A DNA stretch of 64,000 nucleotides, taken from positions 496,001 to 560,000 of the forward strand of contig CAVSDT010000001.1 in NCBI GenBank assembly GCA_963726825.1, given 5' to 3'. The notes below the pieces were generated by a model. That model saw only the letters and a list, made by a program, of their open reading frames with translations. It made no database searches and had not been told where the DNA came from. A program made the translations under genes and the position numbers. Origin of the DNA: DATLGB01 sp963726825. Its GTDB lineage: Bacteria; Actinomycetota; Thermoleophilia; Solirubrobacterales; Solirubrobacteraceae. Below are positions 15,935-25,994 of the stretch, piece by piece. Each line of letters starts with the position of its first letter. Position 1 is the stretch's first letter.

Positions 15935-16560
15935 TACAGCACGCGGACCAGCGCGTCGGCGCGGTCGCGCATCGCGGCGATGCGCACCGCGTTTGGCTCG
16001 TCCGTCGCCGCGATCCAGGCCGCGGCCTGCTCCGGCGTGCGGCCGTGCGCGACGTGGCGCTCATGGAGCCGGCGGCGGCGCTCGGCGTCGTCGAGGTCGA
16101 CGAACCAGCAGGTGTCGAGCAGCGGCGCGATCGCGTCCCAGAGCAGGAGGTAGTTGCCCTCCGTGATCACCACGTCCTGCCCGGGGGCGACCGGGACGGC
16201 GTTGGCGATCGGCTCCTCCATGCGGCGGTCGAAGGCCGGGGCGTAGACGACCTCGTCGAGGCCGTCGTCGCGCAGGCGCCGCAGCAGGGCGGCGTAACCC
16301 GCGGCGTCGAAGGTGTCCGGCGCGCCCTTGCGCTCGGCGCGACCGAGCCGCTCGAGCTCAGCCTGAGCGAGGTGGAACCCGTCCATCCCCACGACCGCGG
16401 CGCGGGGGCCGAGGGCGGCGGCGAGGGCGGCCGCGAGCGTCGTCTTGCCGGCCGCGGGCGCCCCGACGAGGCCGACGACCACCCGGCGGCCGCGGTCGTC
16501 GGCGAGGTCCGCGAGCCGCATTGCGAGCGTTTTGACGGACTCTCGGCGCAGATCCTCCAC
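15934..16560 (-). CDS. P-loop nucleoside/sugar kinase-like protein (uridine kinase/pantothenate kinase superfamily)
   Basis: This is about 208 residues from GTG 16560, or 195 from ATG 16521. Walker A is GAPAAGKTTL, followed by a VVGMDGFHLAQAELERLGR segment (the DGFH motif typical of this kinase group) and the KGAPDTFDAAGYAALLRRL helix. FDRRMEEPIANAV, VITEGNYLLL (Walker B-like) and the lid DDAERRRRLHERHVAHGRTPEQA follow. These are hallmarks of the FrcK/YggC-like nucleoside-triphosphate hydrolases that phosphorylate small metabolites. The exact substrate is unknown. The GTG start is favoured by a TAACCT box 10 bases upstream. The leader lies in the repeat cluster 16561-16679. Confidence 0.8.
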   Translation of the reverse strand: MEDLRRESVKTLAMRLADLADDRGRRVVVGLVGAPAAGKTTLAAALAAALGPRAAVVGMDGFHLAQAELERLGRAERKGAPDTFDAAGYAALLRRLRDDGLDEVVYAPAFDRRMEEPIANAVPVAPGQDVVITEGNYLLLWDAIAPLLDTCWFVDLDDAERRRRLHERHVAHGRTPEQAAAWIAATDEPNAVRIAAMRDRADALVRVL

Positions 16561-16679
16561 GGGGTGGTCGAGGTTATCCGCGCATCGCGCGGACAACCCC
16601 GACCACGCCCGCTGGGGCGCGGACAACCCCGACCACGCCTGCTGGGCGCGGACAACCCCGACCACGCCCGGTGGGGCGC
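16561..16679. repeat. Repeat cluster: one inverted and three tandem copies of a 30-bp element
   Basis: Three plus-strand copies begin GGACAACCCCGACCACGCC at 16591, 16621 and 16650 (30, 29 and 30 bases). A fourth, inverted copy lies at 16564-16583. It faces the first direct copy across a 3-base gap, giving a 20-bp hairpin with 18 matches. Read on the minus strand the core is GTGGTCGGGGTTGTCCGC. It is related to the GGTGGCGGAGGTTGWCCGC core repeated at 61.7 kb. The cluster lies upstream of the kinase gene and downstream of the HAD gene. Confidence 0.85.
16571..16576 (-). promoter_or_regulatory. -10 box of the kinase gene
   Basis: TAACCT on the minus strand lies 10 bases before GTG 16560, inside the inverted repeat copy. 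The neighbouring repeat copy supplies TTGTCC upstream, but at a short 14-base spacing. Confidence 0.35.
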
Positions 16680-16714
16680 GGAGAGGGTCCGGGCAGCGGG
16701 GCGGCTGGGGCGGG

Positions 16715-17401
16715 TCAGCCGGCCAGGTGGGTCAGGAGCGGCGCGAGCTCGTGCGCGCCGGACACGACGTGGTCGGCGTCGGTCAGGTCGTCCGCCCCGA
16801 ACGGGCCGGTCGTCACGGCGATGATCCCGACGCCGTCCGCGCGGGCGCAGGCGATGTCGTTGGGGGTGTCGCCGATCACGACGGTCCGCTCACGTGGCCA
16901 CGGGCCGTCGCGGCCGGCCCGGCTGCGCGCGACCGGCGGCAGCTCGGCGCGGTCCTCGGCGTCGGAGCCGAAGCCGCCCTGCTCGGGCTCGAAGTGGTGG
17001 CCGATGCCCGCCGCCCCGAGCTTGATGCGCGCGATGGGCTGGTAGTTGCCCGTCACGAGCGACAGCCGGTACCCGTCGTCGGCGGCGAGCGCCGGGAGCA
17101 GCTCGGCGATGCCCGGCGCGACGTGCGCCGTCAGGTCGCCGGGGTCGTAGTCGTCGGCGCAGGCGGCGGCGACCGCCGCGAAGCCCGCGTCGATGTCGGC
17201 GTCCGGGACCCCGACCGCGCGCAGGAGGTCACGCGCGATCGCGCCGTCCGTGCGGCCGGCGGCCGTGACGCCGTCCACCCCGCTGACGTCGACCCCGTGC
17301 ACCGCCCGCAGGGCGCGGTGCAGGGCCAGCACGTGGGCCCGCGACGCGCGCTGCAGCAGCGTGCCGTCGATGTCCCACAGAAGCAGCAGCGGGGGGTGCA
17401 A
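16715..17401 (-). CDS. HAD-superfamily hydrolase (phosphoglycolate phosphatase-like)
   Basis: This 228-residue phosphatase has HAD motif I at LLLWDIDGTLL (nucleophile Asp and acid Asp in DxD), a helical cap beginning at QRASRAHVLALHRALRAV, motif II near SLVTGNYQPIARIK, and motif III/IV at VVIGDTPNDIACARADGVG. It should remove phosphate from a small metabolite in the cytoplasm. The family often acts on phosphoglycolate, but the substrate is not proven by sequence. The TTG start at 17401 was chosen because the motif I strand begins 4 residues later and no ATG or GTG lies close. It follows the M42 peptidase stop by 8 bases and is probably co-transcribed with that gene and aconitase. Confidence 0.82.
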   Translation of the reverse strand: MHPPLLLLWDIDGTLLQRASRAHVLALHRALRAVHGVDVSGVDGVTAAGRTDGAIARDLLRAVGVPDADIDAGFAAVAAACADDYDPGDLTAHVAPGIAELLPALAADDGYRLSLVTGNYQPIARIKLGAAGIGHHFEPEQGGFGSDAEDRAELPPVARSRAGRDGPWPRERTVVIGDTPNDIACARADGVGIIAVTTGPFGADDLTDADHVVSGAHELAPLLTHLAG

Positions 17402-17409
17402 CCTGATCG

Positions 17410-18464
17410 CTACCGCTCGAAGGGGGCGTCGGCCGCCAAGCCGAGCGCGTAGGCGGCGCACAGCCGCGCGCAGGCGTCGACGTCGGCCATGTCGACGACC
17501 TCGACCGTCGAGTGCATGTAGCGCAGCGGGATCGAGACGACGCACGTCGCGATGCCGTCGCGGGAGATGGCCACCGAGTCGGCGTCCGTCCCCGTGCTGC
17601 GGCCCGTGGCCTCGAGGGTGTAGGGGATCCCGTCCTCGGCCGCGGTGGCCCGCAACCCGTCCGACACCGCCGGGTGCAGGCCGGTGGCGCGGAAGATCAC
17701 CGCGCCGGAGCCGAGCTTGTGGGAGCCGTTCTCGTTCTCCGAGACGCCCGGGACGTCGGTCGCGTGCGTCACGTCGACGACGATCGCGACGTCCGGGCGC
17801 AGCGCGTGCGCCGTCATCCGCGCGCCGTTGAGGCCCGACTCCTCCTGCACGACCGCGCAGGCGTGGAAGTCACCCGGCGCGCCGCCGGCGGCCTTGACGA
17901 TCCGCAGGGCCTCCCAGGCGATGTAGCAGCCGAGGCGGTTGTCCATCGCCCGCGACGCGACCCGCCCGCCGAGCAGCTCGAGCGGCTCCGCGGTGATCAC
18001 GCCGACGTCGCCGGCGTCGACGAGGGCCCTGGCCTCCGCGCCGTCGGCCGCGCCGATGTCGATGTGCAGGTCCTTGAGCTTCGGCGCCTTCGAGCGCTCG
18101 TCGGGCTCGATCAGGTGGATCGGCTTGCGCCCGACGACGCCGCGGACGATGCCGCCCGCGGTCATCAGCTCGACGCGCTGGCCCACGAGCTGGATCGGAT
18201 CCCAGCCGCCGACGCCGGAGAACCACAGCAGGCCCTTGTCGTCGACGTGGGTGACGATGACGCCGATCTCGTCGATGTGGCCGATCACGGCCACCGAGCG
18301 CCCGCCGCCGACGCCCTTGAGCGTCGCGACGGTGGAGCCGTTGACGTCGGCGCGCACCTCGTCGGCCAGCGGTCGGCAGGCGGCGCGGAAGACCTCGGCG
18401 GCCGCCGCCTCCCGGCCCGAGGGCCCGGGGGTCGTCAGCAGCGCGTGGAGGGTCTCGGGAAGGC

Positions 18465-18468
<4 letters not shown>
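17410..18468 (-). CDS. M42 family metallopeptidase (glutamyl aminopeptidase/endoglucanase-like)
   Basis: This 352-residue cytosolic di-zinc aminopeptidase keeps all metal ligands and catalytic residues: H and D in VIGHIDEIG, Asp in AMDNRLGCY, the EE pair in VVQEESGLNGA, Asp in VVDVTHATD and His in PLRYMHSTVE. The TGTDAD segment is also typical. The PA-like insertion lies at about residues 70-165. Such enzymes form large dodecameric shells that trim short peptides. The GTG start overlaps the aconitase stop, so its expression is probably tied to the upstream gene. Confidence 0.9.
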
Positions 18469-21245
<2,777 letters not shown>

Positions 21246-21308
21246 GTGTGGGCTCCAGGTCTCAACGTAGGTAGATCCAGTCTCGCAGGCTTGGACGTAC
21301 CCGGATAC

Positions 21309-21770
21309 GTGGAACGCGTATGGGACTATCCCCGCCCGCCGGCCCTCGTGCCGTGTGAGCGCCGGGTCCGGATCGAGCTCGGCGGGGAGACGATCGCGGA
21401 CTCCACCGCGGCGCTGCGGGTGCTCGAGACCTCGCACCCGCCGACGATCTACGTCCCGCCGCAGGACTTCATCCCCGGCGCGCTGACCCGCGGCAAGGGC
21501 CGGTCGCTGTGTGAGTGGAAGGGGCAGGCGCACTACCTGGACCTCCACGGGGGCGGCCGCACCGAGCCGCGCGCGGGCTGGGCGTACGCCGATCCGGTCC
21601 CGCGCTTCGCCGCCCTGAAGGACTTCGTCTGCGTCTACCCGAGCCGCGTCGACGCCTGCTGGCTCGACGACGAGCGCGTGCAGGCCCAGGACGGCGACTT
21701 CTACGGCGGCTGGATCACGGCCGATCTCGTCGGGCCGTTCAAGGGCGCCCCCGGGACGTTGGGCTGGTAG
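21309..21770 (+). CDS. DUF427 family protein
   Basis: This 153-residue cytosolic protein belongs to the DUF427 family, whose function is undetermined. It starts with the family pattern V-E-R-VWDYPRPPAL. It then shows RVRIELGGETIADSTAALRVLETSHPPTIYVPPQDF, the CEWKGQAHYLDL strand pair and the end DDERVQAQDGDFYGGWIT. The GTG at 21309 was chosen because members of the family begin at this residue. It is divergent from aconitase and 22 bases before a dehydrogenase gene, so the pair may be co-transcribed. Confidence 0.8.
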   Translation: MERVWDYPRPPALVPCERRVRIELGGETIADSTAALRVLETSHPPTIYVPPQDFIPGALTRGKGRSLCEWKGQAHYLDLHGGGRTEPRAGWAYADPVPRFAALKDFVCVYPSRVDACWLDDERVQAQDGDFYGGWITADLVGPFKGAPGTLGW

Positions 21771-21792
21771 CCGCCCGGGTAGCGCGCAGGCC

Positions 21793-22662
21793 ATGACCTC
21801 CATCGCCGTCCTCGGGACGGGCATCATGGGCGCGCCGATGGCGCGCAACCTCGCCGCCGCCGGCTTCGACGTGCGCGCCTGGAACCGGTCCCGCGACAAG
21901 GCCGAGCCGCTGTCGCAGGACGGGATCGCGGTCGCGGGCAGCGCCGCGGAGGCCGCTGAGGGCGCCGAGGTCCTGCTCACGATGCTCGCCGACGGGGACG
22001 CCGTCCGCGCGGCCGCCACGCCGGCGTTGCCCGCGCTCGCCGACGGCGCCGTGTGGCTGCAGATGTCGACCGTCGGGGCCGAGGCGGCCGACGCCCTGGG
22101 CGAGCTTGCGAGCGAGCACGGCATCGCCTACCTCGACGCGCCGGTCTCAGGCACCAAGACGCCGGCCGAGCAGGGCAAGCTCATCGTCCTCGCCTCCGGC
22201 CCCGAGGACGCCCGCGAGGCGGCCCAGCCGGTCTTCGACGCCGTCGGCGCCAGGACGATCTGGGCCGGCGACGCGGGCCAGGGCAGCCGCCTCAAGCTCG
22301 TCGTCAACGCCTGGCTGCTGGCGCTCGTCGGCGGTCTTGCCGAGAGCGTCGCCACCGCCGAGGCCGTCGGCGTGGACCCGCAGCTGTTCCTCGACACGAT
22401 CGAGGGCGGCCCGCTCGACACCGCCTACGCGCACATGAAGGGCGCCGCGATGCTCGGCCGCGAGTACCCCACCGCCTTCTCCGTCGCCAACGCGGGCAAG
22501 GACGCGCGCCTCGTGCGCGCCGCCGCAGACGCGCAGGGCCTCGACCTCCCCCTCACCGCCGCCGTCGAGCGCCTGATGGCCCAGGGGACCGAGGACGGCT
22601 TCGGCGACCACGACATGGCGGCCGTGGTCGAGGTGCTCAGGGCTCGCGGTCGGGATCGCTGA
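21793..22662 (+). CDS. NAD(P)-dependent beta-hydroxyacid dehydrogenase (3-hydroxyisobutyrate dehydrogenase family)
   Basis: This 289-residue oxidoreductase has an N-terminal Rossmann domain (IAVLGTGIMGAPMARNLAAAG). The catalytic-domain signature DAPVSGTKTPAEQGKLIVLASG (substrate loop) lies near residues 115-137, and the catalytic lysine is in GSRLKLVVNAWLLAL at about 177. The last third is the all-helical dimerisation domain ending in DHDMAAVVEVL. It oxidises a 3-hydroxy acid with NAD(P)+ or reduces the semialdehyde; the precise substrate is unknown. Its 3' end overlaps the convergent enoyl-CoA hydratase gene by 26 bases. Confidence 0.88.
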   Translation: MTSIAVLGTGIMGAPMARNLAAAGFDVRAWNRSRDKAEPLSQDGIAVAGSAAEAAEGAEVLLTMLADGDAVRAAATPALPALADGAVWLQMSTVGAEAADALGELASEHGIAYLDAPVSGTKTPAEQGKLIVLASGPEDAREAAQPVFDAVGARTIWAGDAGQGSRLKLVVNAWLLALVGGLAESVATAEAVGVDPQLFLDTIEGGPLDTAYAHMKGAAMLGREYPTAFSVANAGKDARLVRAAADAQGLDLPLTAAVERLMAQGTEDGFGDHDMAAVVEVLRARGRDR

Positions 22663-23323
22663 TCGCGGCGATCCCGTCGCGCAGCTGCGCCAGCATCCCC
22701 TCGCGCACGCGCAGCTTCGTCGCGTGGTGGGCCGTGACGTCCAGCCCGGCCAGCGCCGCGGTCGCCTGGGCGACGGCGGCGGGCAGCGCGTCCGCGGCGG
22801 CGACGCGGTCCAGGAACCCGGCGGTGACGGCCGTCGCCGGGTCCAGCAGCTCGCCCGTGATCGTGCAGCGGTCGAAGAACGGGCGCTGCAGCCGGTGACG
22901 GGCCAGCGCGAGGCCGAACCACGGCATGGTCATCCCGATGGCCGCCTCGTTGAGGCCGACCTTGAACGGCCCGTCGGTGCCGAGGCGCACGTCGACGGCG
23001 AGCAGCAGGAAGGCGCCCATCGCGACCGCCGAGCCGGGCGTCACGGCGACGGTGGGGCGGGGGAAGGTGAGCAGCCGCTCGGCCAGGCTCGCGCCAGCGG
23101 TGAGCATCGCGGGCCAACCCTCGGGCGGCGTGCGCAGGTCGAAGCCGGCCGAGAGCACCTTCGTCCCGGAGGCCAGGACGACGATCGCCTCGTCCCGCTC
23201 GGCCCGGTCCAGGTCGGCGTCGATCGACTGGAGCATCGCCGCCGACAGCGCGTTGACCTTGCCGTCGTCCAGCGTGATGGTCGCGACGCCCTCGTCGAGC
23301 GCGTAGGAGGTCAGCTGCGTCAT
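22637..23323 (-). CDS. Enoyl-CoA hydratase/isomerase family protein
   Basis: This 228-residue crotonase-fold enzyme begins YALDEGVATITLDDGKVNALS, the conserved first strands. The CoA/oxyanion region is VLASGTKVLSAGFDL and the second oxyanion element is TVAVTPGSAVAMGAFLLLAVD. The segment VGLNEAAIGMTMPWFG occupies the place of the catalytic acids, and its Glu in LNEAAIG is retained. It probably hydrates or isomerises a fatty-acyl-CoA intermediate. The ATG at 23323 is preceded by TACGAT six bases upstream. Frames that extend further upstream are shadows of the next gene. Confidence 0.85.
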   Translation of the reverse strand: MTQLTSYALDEGVATITLDDGKVNALSAAMLQSIDADLDRAERDEAIVVLASGTKVLSAGFDLRTPPEGWPAMLTAGASLAERLLTFPRPTVAVTPGSAVAMGAFLLLAVDVRLGTDGPFKVGLNEAAIGMTMPWFGLALARHRLQRPFFDRCTITGELLDPATAVTAGFLDRVAAADALPAAVAQATAALAGLDVTAHHATKLRVREGMLAQLRDGIAAISDPDREP

Positions 23324-23329
23324 GGCCGG

Positions 23330-23335
23330 ATCGTA
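23330..23335 (-). promoter_or_regulatory. -10 box of the enoyl-CoA hydratase gene
   Basis: TACGAT on the minus strand lies 6 bases before the ATG and implies a leaderless mRNA. Confidence 0.45.
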
Positions 23336-23345
23336 CGGAGCGCGG

Positions 23346-24314
23346 CTACGCCTCCGCGGTGAGCCGTCCGTCGGGCCCGATCGCCAAGGGGATCGGGTCA
23401 GACAGCTCCCCCCGGAAGGCGCCGTCGGGTCCGTGCCAGTGCCAGGCCAACAGCCACCAGCGGCCCCCGTGCTCGATCGCCCGCGCGGCGTAGTGGCCGC
23501 CCGCGCGGTCCCCGAGCAGGAACGGCCCGTCGTCGAGGGTGAAGGGCCCGGTCGGGCCGGGACCGCGCAGCGTGGCCATCCCCCACTCGGCCGCGGCACC
23601 GCGGGCGAGCCGGGCCGCCGAGTGGTCCGCCGCGCCGGCGCACCCGAGGACGGTCCACGAGATCGGTTTCGAGCCGCCCTGCGCGGCTTGAACCCGATCT
23701 CGCGGCGGGATGAGCTGCGGGACCTCGATCTGGCGCAGCTCCCCCGGCGCCGACAGCGGCGGCTGCGGGACCCAGGTCGCGCCGTCGTCGTCGGAGACGG
23801 CGTGGCCGATGACCCCGCGGCCGTCGGCCGGCACCGCCGGGTCGTTGGAGCGGGCGCACAGGAGCATGTGCAACCGCCCGTCGGCCGCGTAGACCCAGGG
23901 GTCGCGCCAGTCGTCGGGCTCGTACCAGCGCACGTCGGCCGCGCACAGCTCGCCCTCACGCTCCCACGTCGTCAGGTCCGCCGAGCGGGCCGCGCCGACG
24001 CGCTGGCGGGCGCCGTCGTCGACCGTGGAGATGCCCGTGTAGTACATCCGCCACCCGCCGGCGACCGGGACGACGCAGCCGGTCCAGGTCGCCAGGTCGT
24101 CGAAGGCCCCCGTCGGGCCGGGGCCGAGCGCCGGCTCGAGCACCTCCCACGTGCGCAGGTCGCGGGAGACGGCGTGGCCGATCGTCGCGTGGCGGTGGCG
24201 GCGCTCCGGATCCCCGAGCGACCGGGGCGCCTGCAGGTGGAAGAGGTGGACGTCCGCACCGTCTGAGGCGAACCAGAAGTCCCACAGCCAGTGGTTCGGA
24301 AGGCGCAGGGCCAC
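23346..24314 (-). CDS. GH32-like five-bladed propeller glycoside hydrolase
   Basis: This is a 322-residue protein of the GH32/GH43/GH68-like superfamily. The first blade carries WLWDFWFASDG, which could place the nucleophilic Asp. WRDPWVYAADGRLHML contains the RDP motif of the clan, and EVPQL takes the position of the conserved acid motif. Repeated aromatic segments (WRMYYTGIST, GATWVPQPPL, WWLLAWHWHG) mark successive blades. There is no signal peptide, so it is intracellular. The fold is fairly sure but the activity is not. The GTG start is set by a TAGGCT box 9 bases upstream, shared with the divergent pncA promoter. Confidence 0.72.
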   Translation of the reverse strand: MALRLPNHWLWDFWFASDGADVHLFHLQAPRSLGDPERRHRHATIGHAVSRDLRTWEVLEPALGPGPTGAFDDLATWTGCVVPVAGGWRMYYTGISTVDDGARQRVGAARSADLTTWEREGELCAADVRWYEPDDWRDPWVYAADGRLHMLLCARSNDPAVPADGRGVIGHAVSDDDGATWVPQPPLSAPGELRQIEVPQLIPPRDRVQAAQGGSKPISWTVLGCAGAADHSAARLARGAAAEWGMATLRGPGPTGPFTLDDGPFLLGDRAGGHYAARAIEHGGRWWLLAWHWHGPDGAFRGELSDPIPLAIGPDGRLTAEA

Positions 24315-24323
24315 GGGCCGGCC

Positions 24324-24333
24324 AGCCTAGGGT
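24324..24333. promoter_or_regulatory. Symmetric bidirectional -10 element between the GH32-like gene and pncA
   Basis: AGCCTAGGGT reads as TAGGGT on the plus strand (6 bases before the pncA ATG) and TAGGCT on the minus strand (9 bases before the GH32-like GTG). Both boxes use the same central TA. Confidence 0.6.
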
Positions 24334-24339
24334 CCGAGC

Positions 24340-24879
24340 ATGGCCCGCGCCCTCATCGTCGTCGACTTCCAGAACGACTTCACGCCCGGCGGCGCCCTCG
24401 CCGTCCCGGACGGCGACGCGATCGCCAAGCGCGTGAACGACCTCGCCGCCAACGGCCGCTTCGACCTCGTGATCGCCACACGCGACTGGCACCCGGCCGA
24501 CCACGGCTCCTTCGAGGCCGAGGGCGGCACCTGGCCCGTCCACTGCGTCGCCGGCACCCCCGGCGCCGAGCTGTCCCCCGCGTTCGCGAGCAGCCGCGTC
24601 GACGTGATCCTCGACAAGGGCACCGACAGGAAGACCGACGGCTACTCGGGCTTCGACGGCACCGACCTCGCGGCGACGCTTCGCGGCCGCGGCGTCAAGG
24701 AGGTCGTGGTCGTCGGCCTCGCGACCGACTACTGCGTCAAGCACACCGCCCTCGACGCGCTCCGGGAGGGGTTCGCCGTCACCGTCGACCGCGCAGCGGT
24801 CCGCCCCGTCGAGCTGGAGCCGGGCGACGGCGAGCGCGCGCTCGAAGAGATCCGCGCCGCCGGCGGGACCGTCGTCTAG
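24340..24879 (+). CDS. pncA: Nicotinamidase
   Basis: This 179-residue cysteine hydrolase converts nicotinamide to nicotinate in NAD salvage. The catalytic triad is Asp9 (VVDFQNDF), Lys93 (ILDKGTD) and Cys132 (GLATDYCVKHT). Metal ligands are Asp49, His51 and His55 in TRDWHPADHGSF. The length matches the bacterial enzymes. The mRNA is probably leaderless (TAGGGT six bases before the ATG). The next gene, on the other strand, encodes the enzyme using the product nicotinate. The two stops share the palindrome CTAG, so the pair is convergent with a 4-base overlap. Confidence 0.93.
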   Translation: MARALIVVDFQNDFTPGGALAVPDGDAIAKRVNDLAANGRFDLVIATRDWHPADHGSFEAEGGTWPVHCVAGTPGAELSPAFASSRVDVILDKGTDRKTDGYSGFDGTDLAATLRGRGVKEVVVVGLATDYCVKHTALDALREGFAVTVDRAAVRPVELEPGDGERALEEIRAAGGTVV

Positions 24880-25973
24880 TCCACGACCTGCAGGCGATCG
24901 CTCGGGTGGTGCTCCCGCCCGACCTTCGCCCGCGGCTCACCGTCGACGATCACGACGTCGGCGGTGAAGTCGTTCCCACCGCGGATGAGCGACGAGCCGA
25001 CCCCGTAGGCGTCGACCGGCACGCCCCCGTCCTCGAAGCGCGTGATCTTCTCGGCGTCGAAGCCGCCGGAGACGACGATCCGGACGTGGCCGTGCCCCGC
25101 GTCGTCGAGCGCGGAGCGGACCGCATGGACGAGCTCAGGCGCGACGCCGTGCGGCGCGTCGTCGCCCATCCGCTCGACGAGCGTCTTGTCGGCGAGCTTC
25201 TCCGACGTGTCCAGGCGCACCGCCCACAGCCGATCGCCCAGCGCCTGCGCGCACGCCAGCGACGTGCCGACGCAGTCGTTGTCGAAGTCGACGAGGACCG
25301 TGATGTTCATCTCGCCCGCGTAGCGGTCGGTGAAGTCGATCGCCGCGGCGACCGTGTCGCCCCCGTAGGCCGCGATCAGCCCGTGGGGGACCGTGCCGAC
25401 CCCGCGCCCGCCCCACCAGGACGCCTGCGCATCCGTGGACACGCCGATCGAGCCGCCGACGTGGGCGGCCCAGCCGTCCCCCGTCTGGACGAGCCAGTGG
25501 TCGTGGCGCGCCGGGAAGAAGATGATCGCCTTGCCGCGCGCGGCCTCGACGACGTTGCGCACGTTGCGCATCACGAGCGAGCGGCGGGCCATGCAGCCGA
25601 GGTAGACGGTCTCGAGGTGCGCGAACAGGCTGTAGTCGCCCTCGATCGTCATCACCGTCTCCCACGGCGCGATCCGGTCGCCCTCGTGGAGCGCGTGGAC
25701 GACGAGCTCGTCCCAGCCCGGGACCCACTCGCCCGTGGCCGCGTCGCGGCGGCCGGCGCCCGTGCGCAGCACCGCGACCGCCTCGTCCACCCCGCCGAGG
25801 AGCGAGTGCTCCTTCTGGAACACCTGCATCAGCACGCGCGGGTGGCGATCGTGGACCTCCAGCAGCTCCTTCGTGTAGTTGAAGTACGCGTCGGAGTAGT
25901 AGCCCTGCCTCAACCGACCGATCGGCAGGCCGAAGGTCTCGGGCGGGAGGCGGTCGGGCGGCACGCGAGCCAT
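24876..25973 (-). CDS. pncB: Nicotinate phosphoribosyltransferase
   Basis: This 365-residue enzyme makes nicotinate mononucleotide from nicotinate and PRPP. Recognisable segments are GYYSDAYFNYTKELL at the N-terminus, ARHDHWLVQTGDGWAAH, GTVPHGLIAAYGGDT (the conserved histidine-containing loop), TVLVDFDNDCVGTSLA, AVRLDTSEKLADKT and the phosphate-binding RIVVSGGFDAEKITRFE with VDAYGVGSSLI. Together these match the short bacterial/archaeal nicotinate phosphoribosyltransferases. It forms a complete salvage step with convergent pncA. It is divergent from the FGD-like gene, with 21 bases between the starts. Confidence 0.9.
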   Translation of the reverse strand: MARVPPDRLPPETFGLPIGRLRQGYYSDAYFNYTKELLEVHDRHPRVLMQVFQKEHSLLGGVDEAVAVLRTGAGRRDAATGEWVPGWDELVVHALHEGDRIAPWETVMTIEGDYSLFAHLETVYLGCMARRSLVMRNVRNVVEAARGKAIIFFPARHDHWLVQTGDGWAAHVGGSIGVSTDAQASWWGGRGVGTVPHGLIAAYGGDTVAAAIDFTDRYAGEMNITVLVDFDNDCVGTSLACAQALGDRLWAVRLDTSEKLADKTLVERMGDDAPHGVAPELVHAVRSALDDAGHGHVRIVVSGGFDAEKITRFEDGGVPVDAYGVGSSLIRGGNDFTADVVIVDGEPRAKVGREHHPSDRLQVVD

Positions 25974-25982
25974 TGTCCCCCG

Positions 25983-25988
25983 TACGCT
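25983..25988 (+). promoter_or_regulatory. -10 box of the FGD-like gene
   Basis: TACGCT lies 6 bases before the ATG at 25995 and suggests a leaderless transcript. It also favours this start over earlier frames inside the divergent pncB gene. Confidence 0.45.
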
Positions 25989-25994
25989 TGGCAC

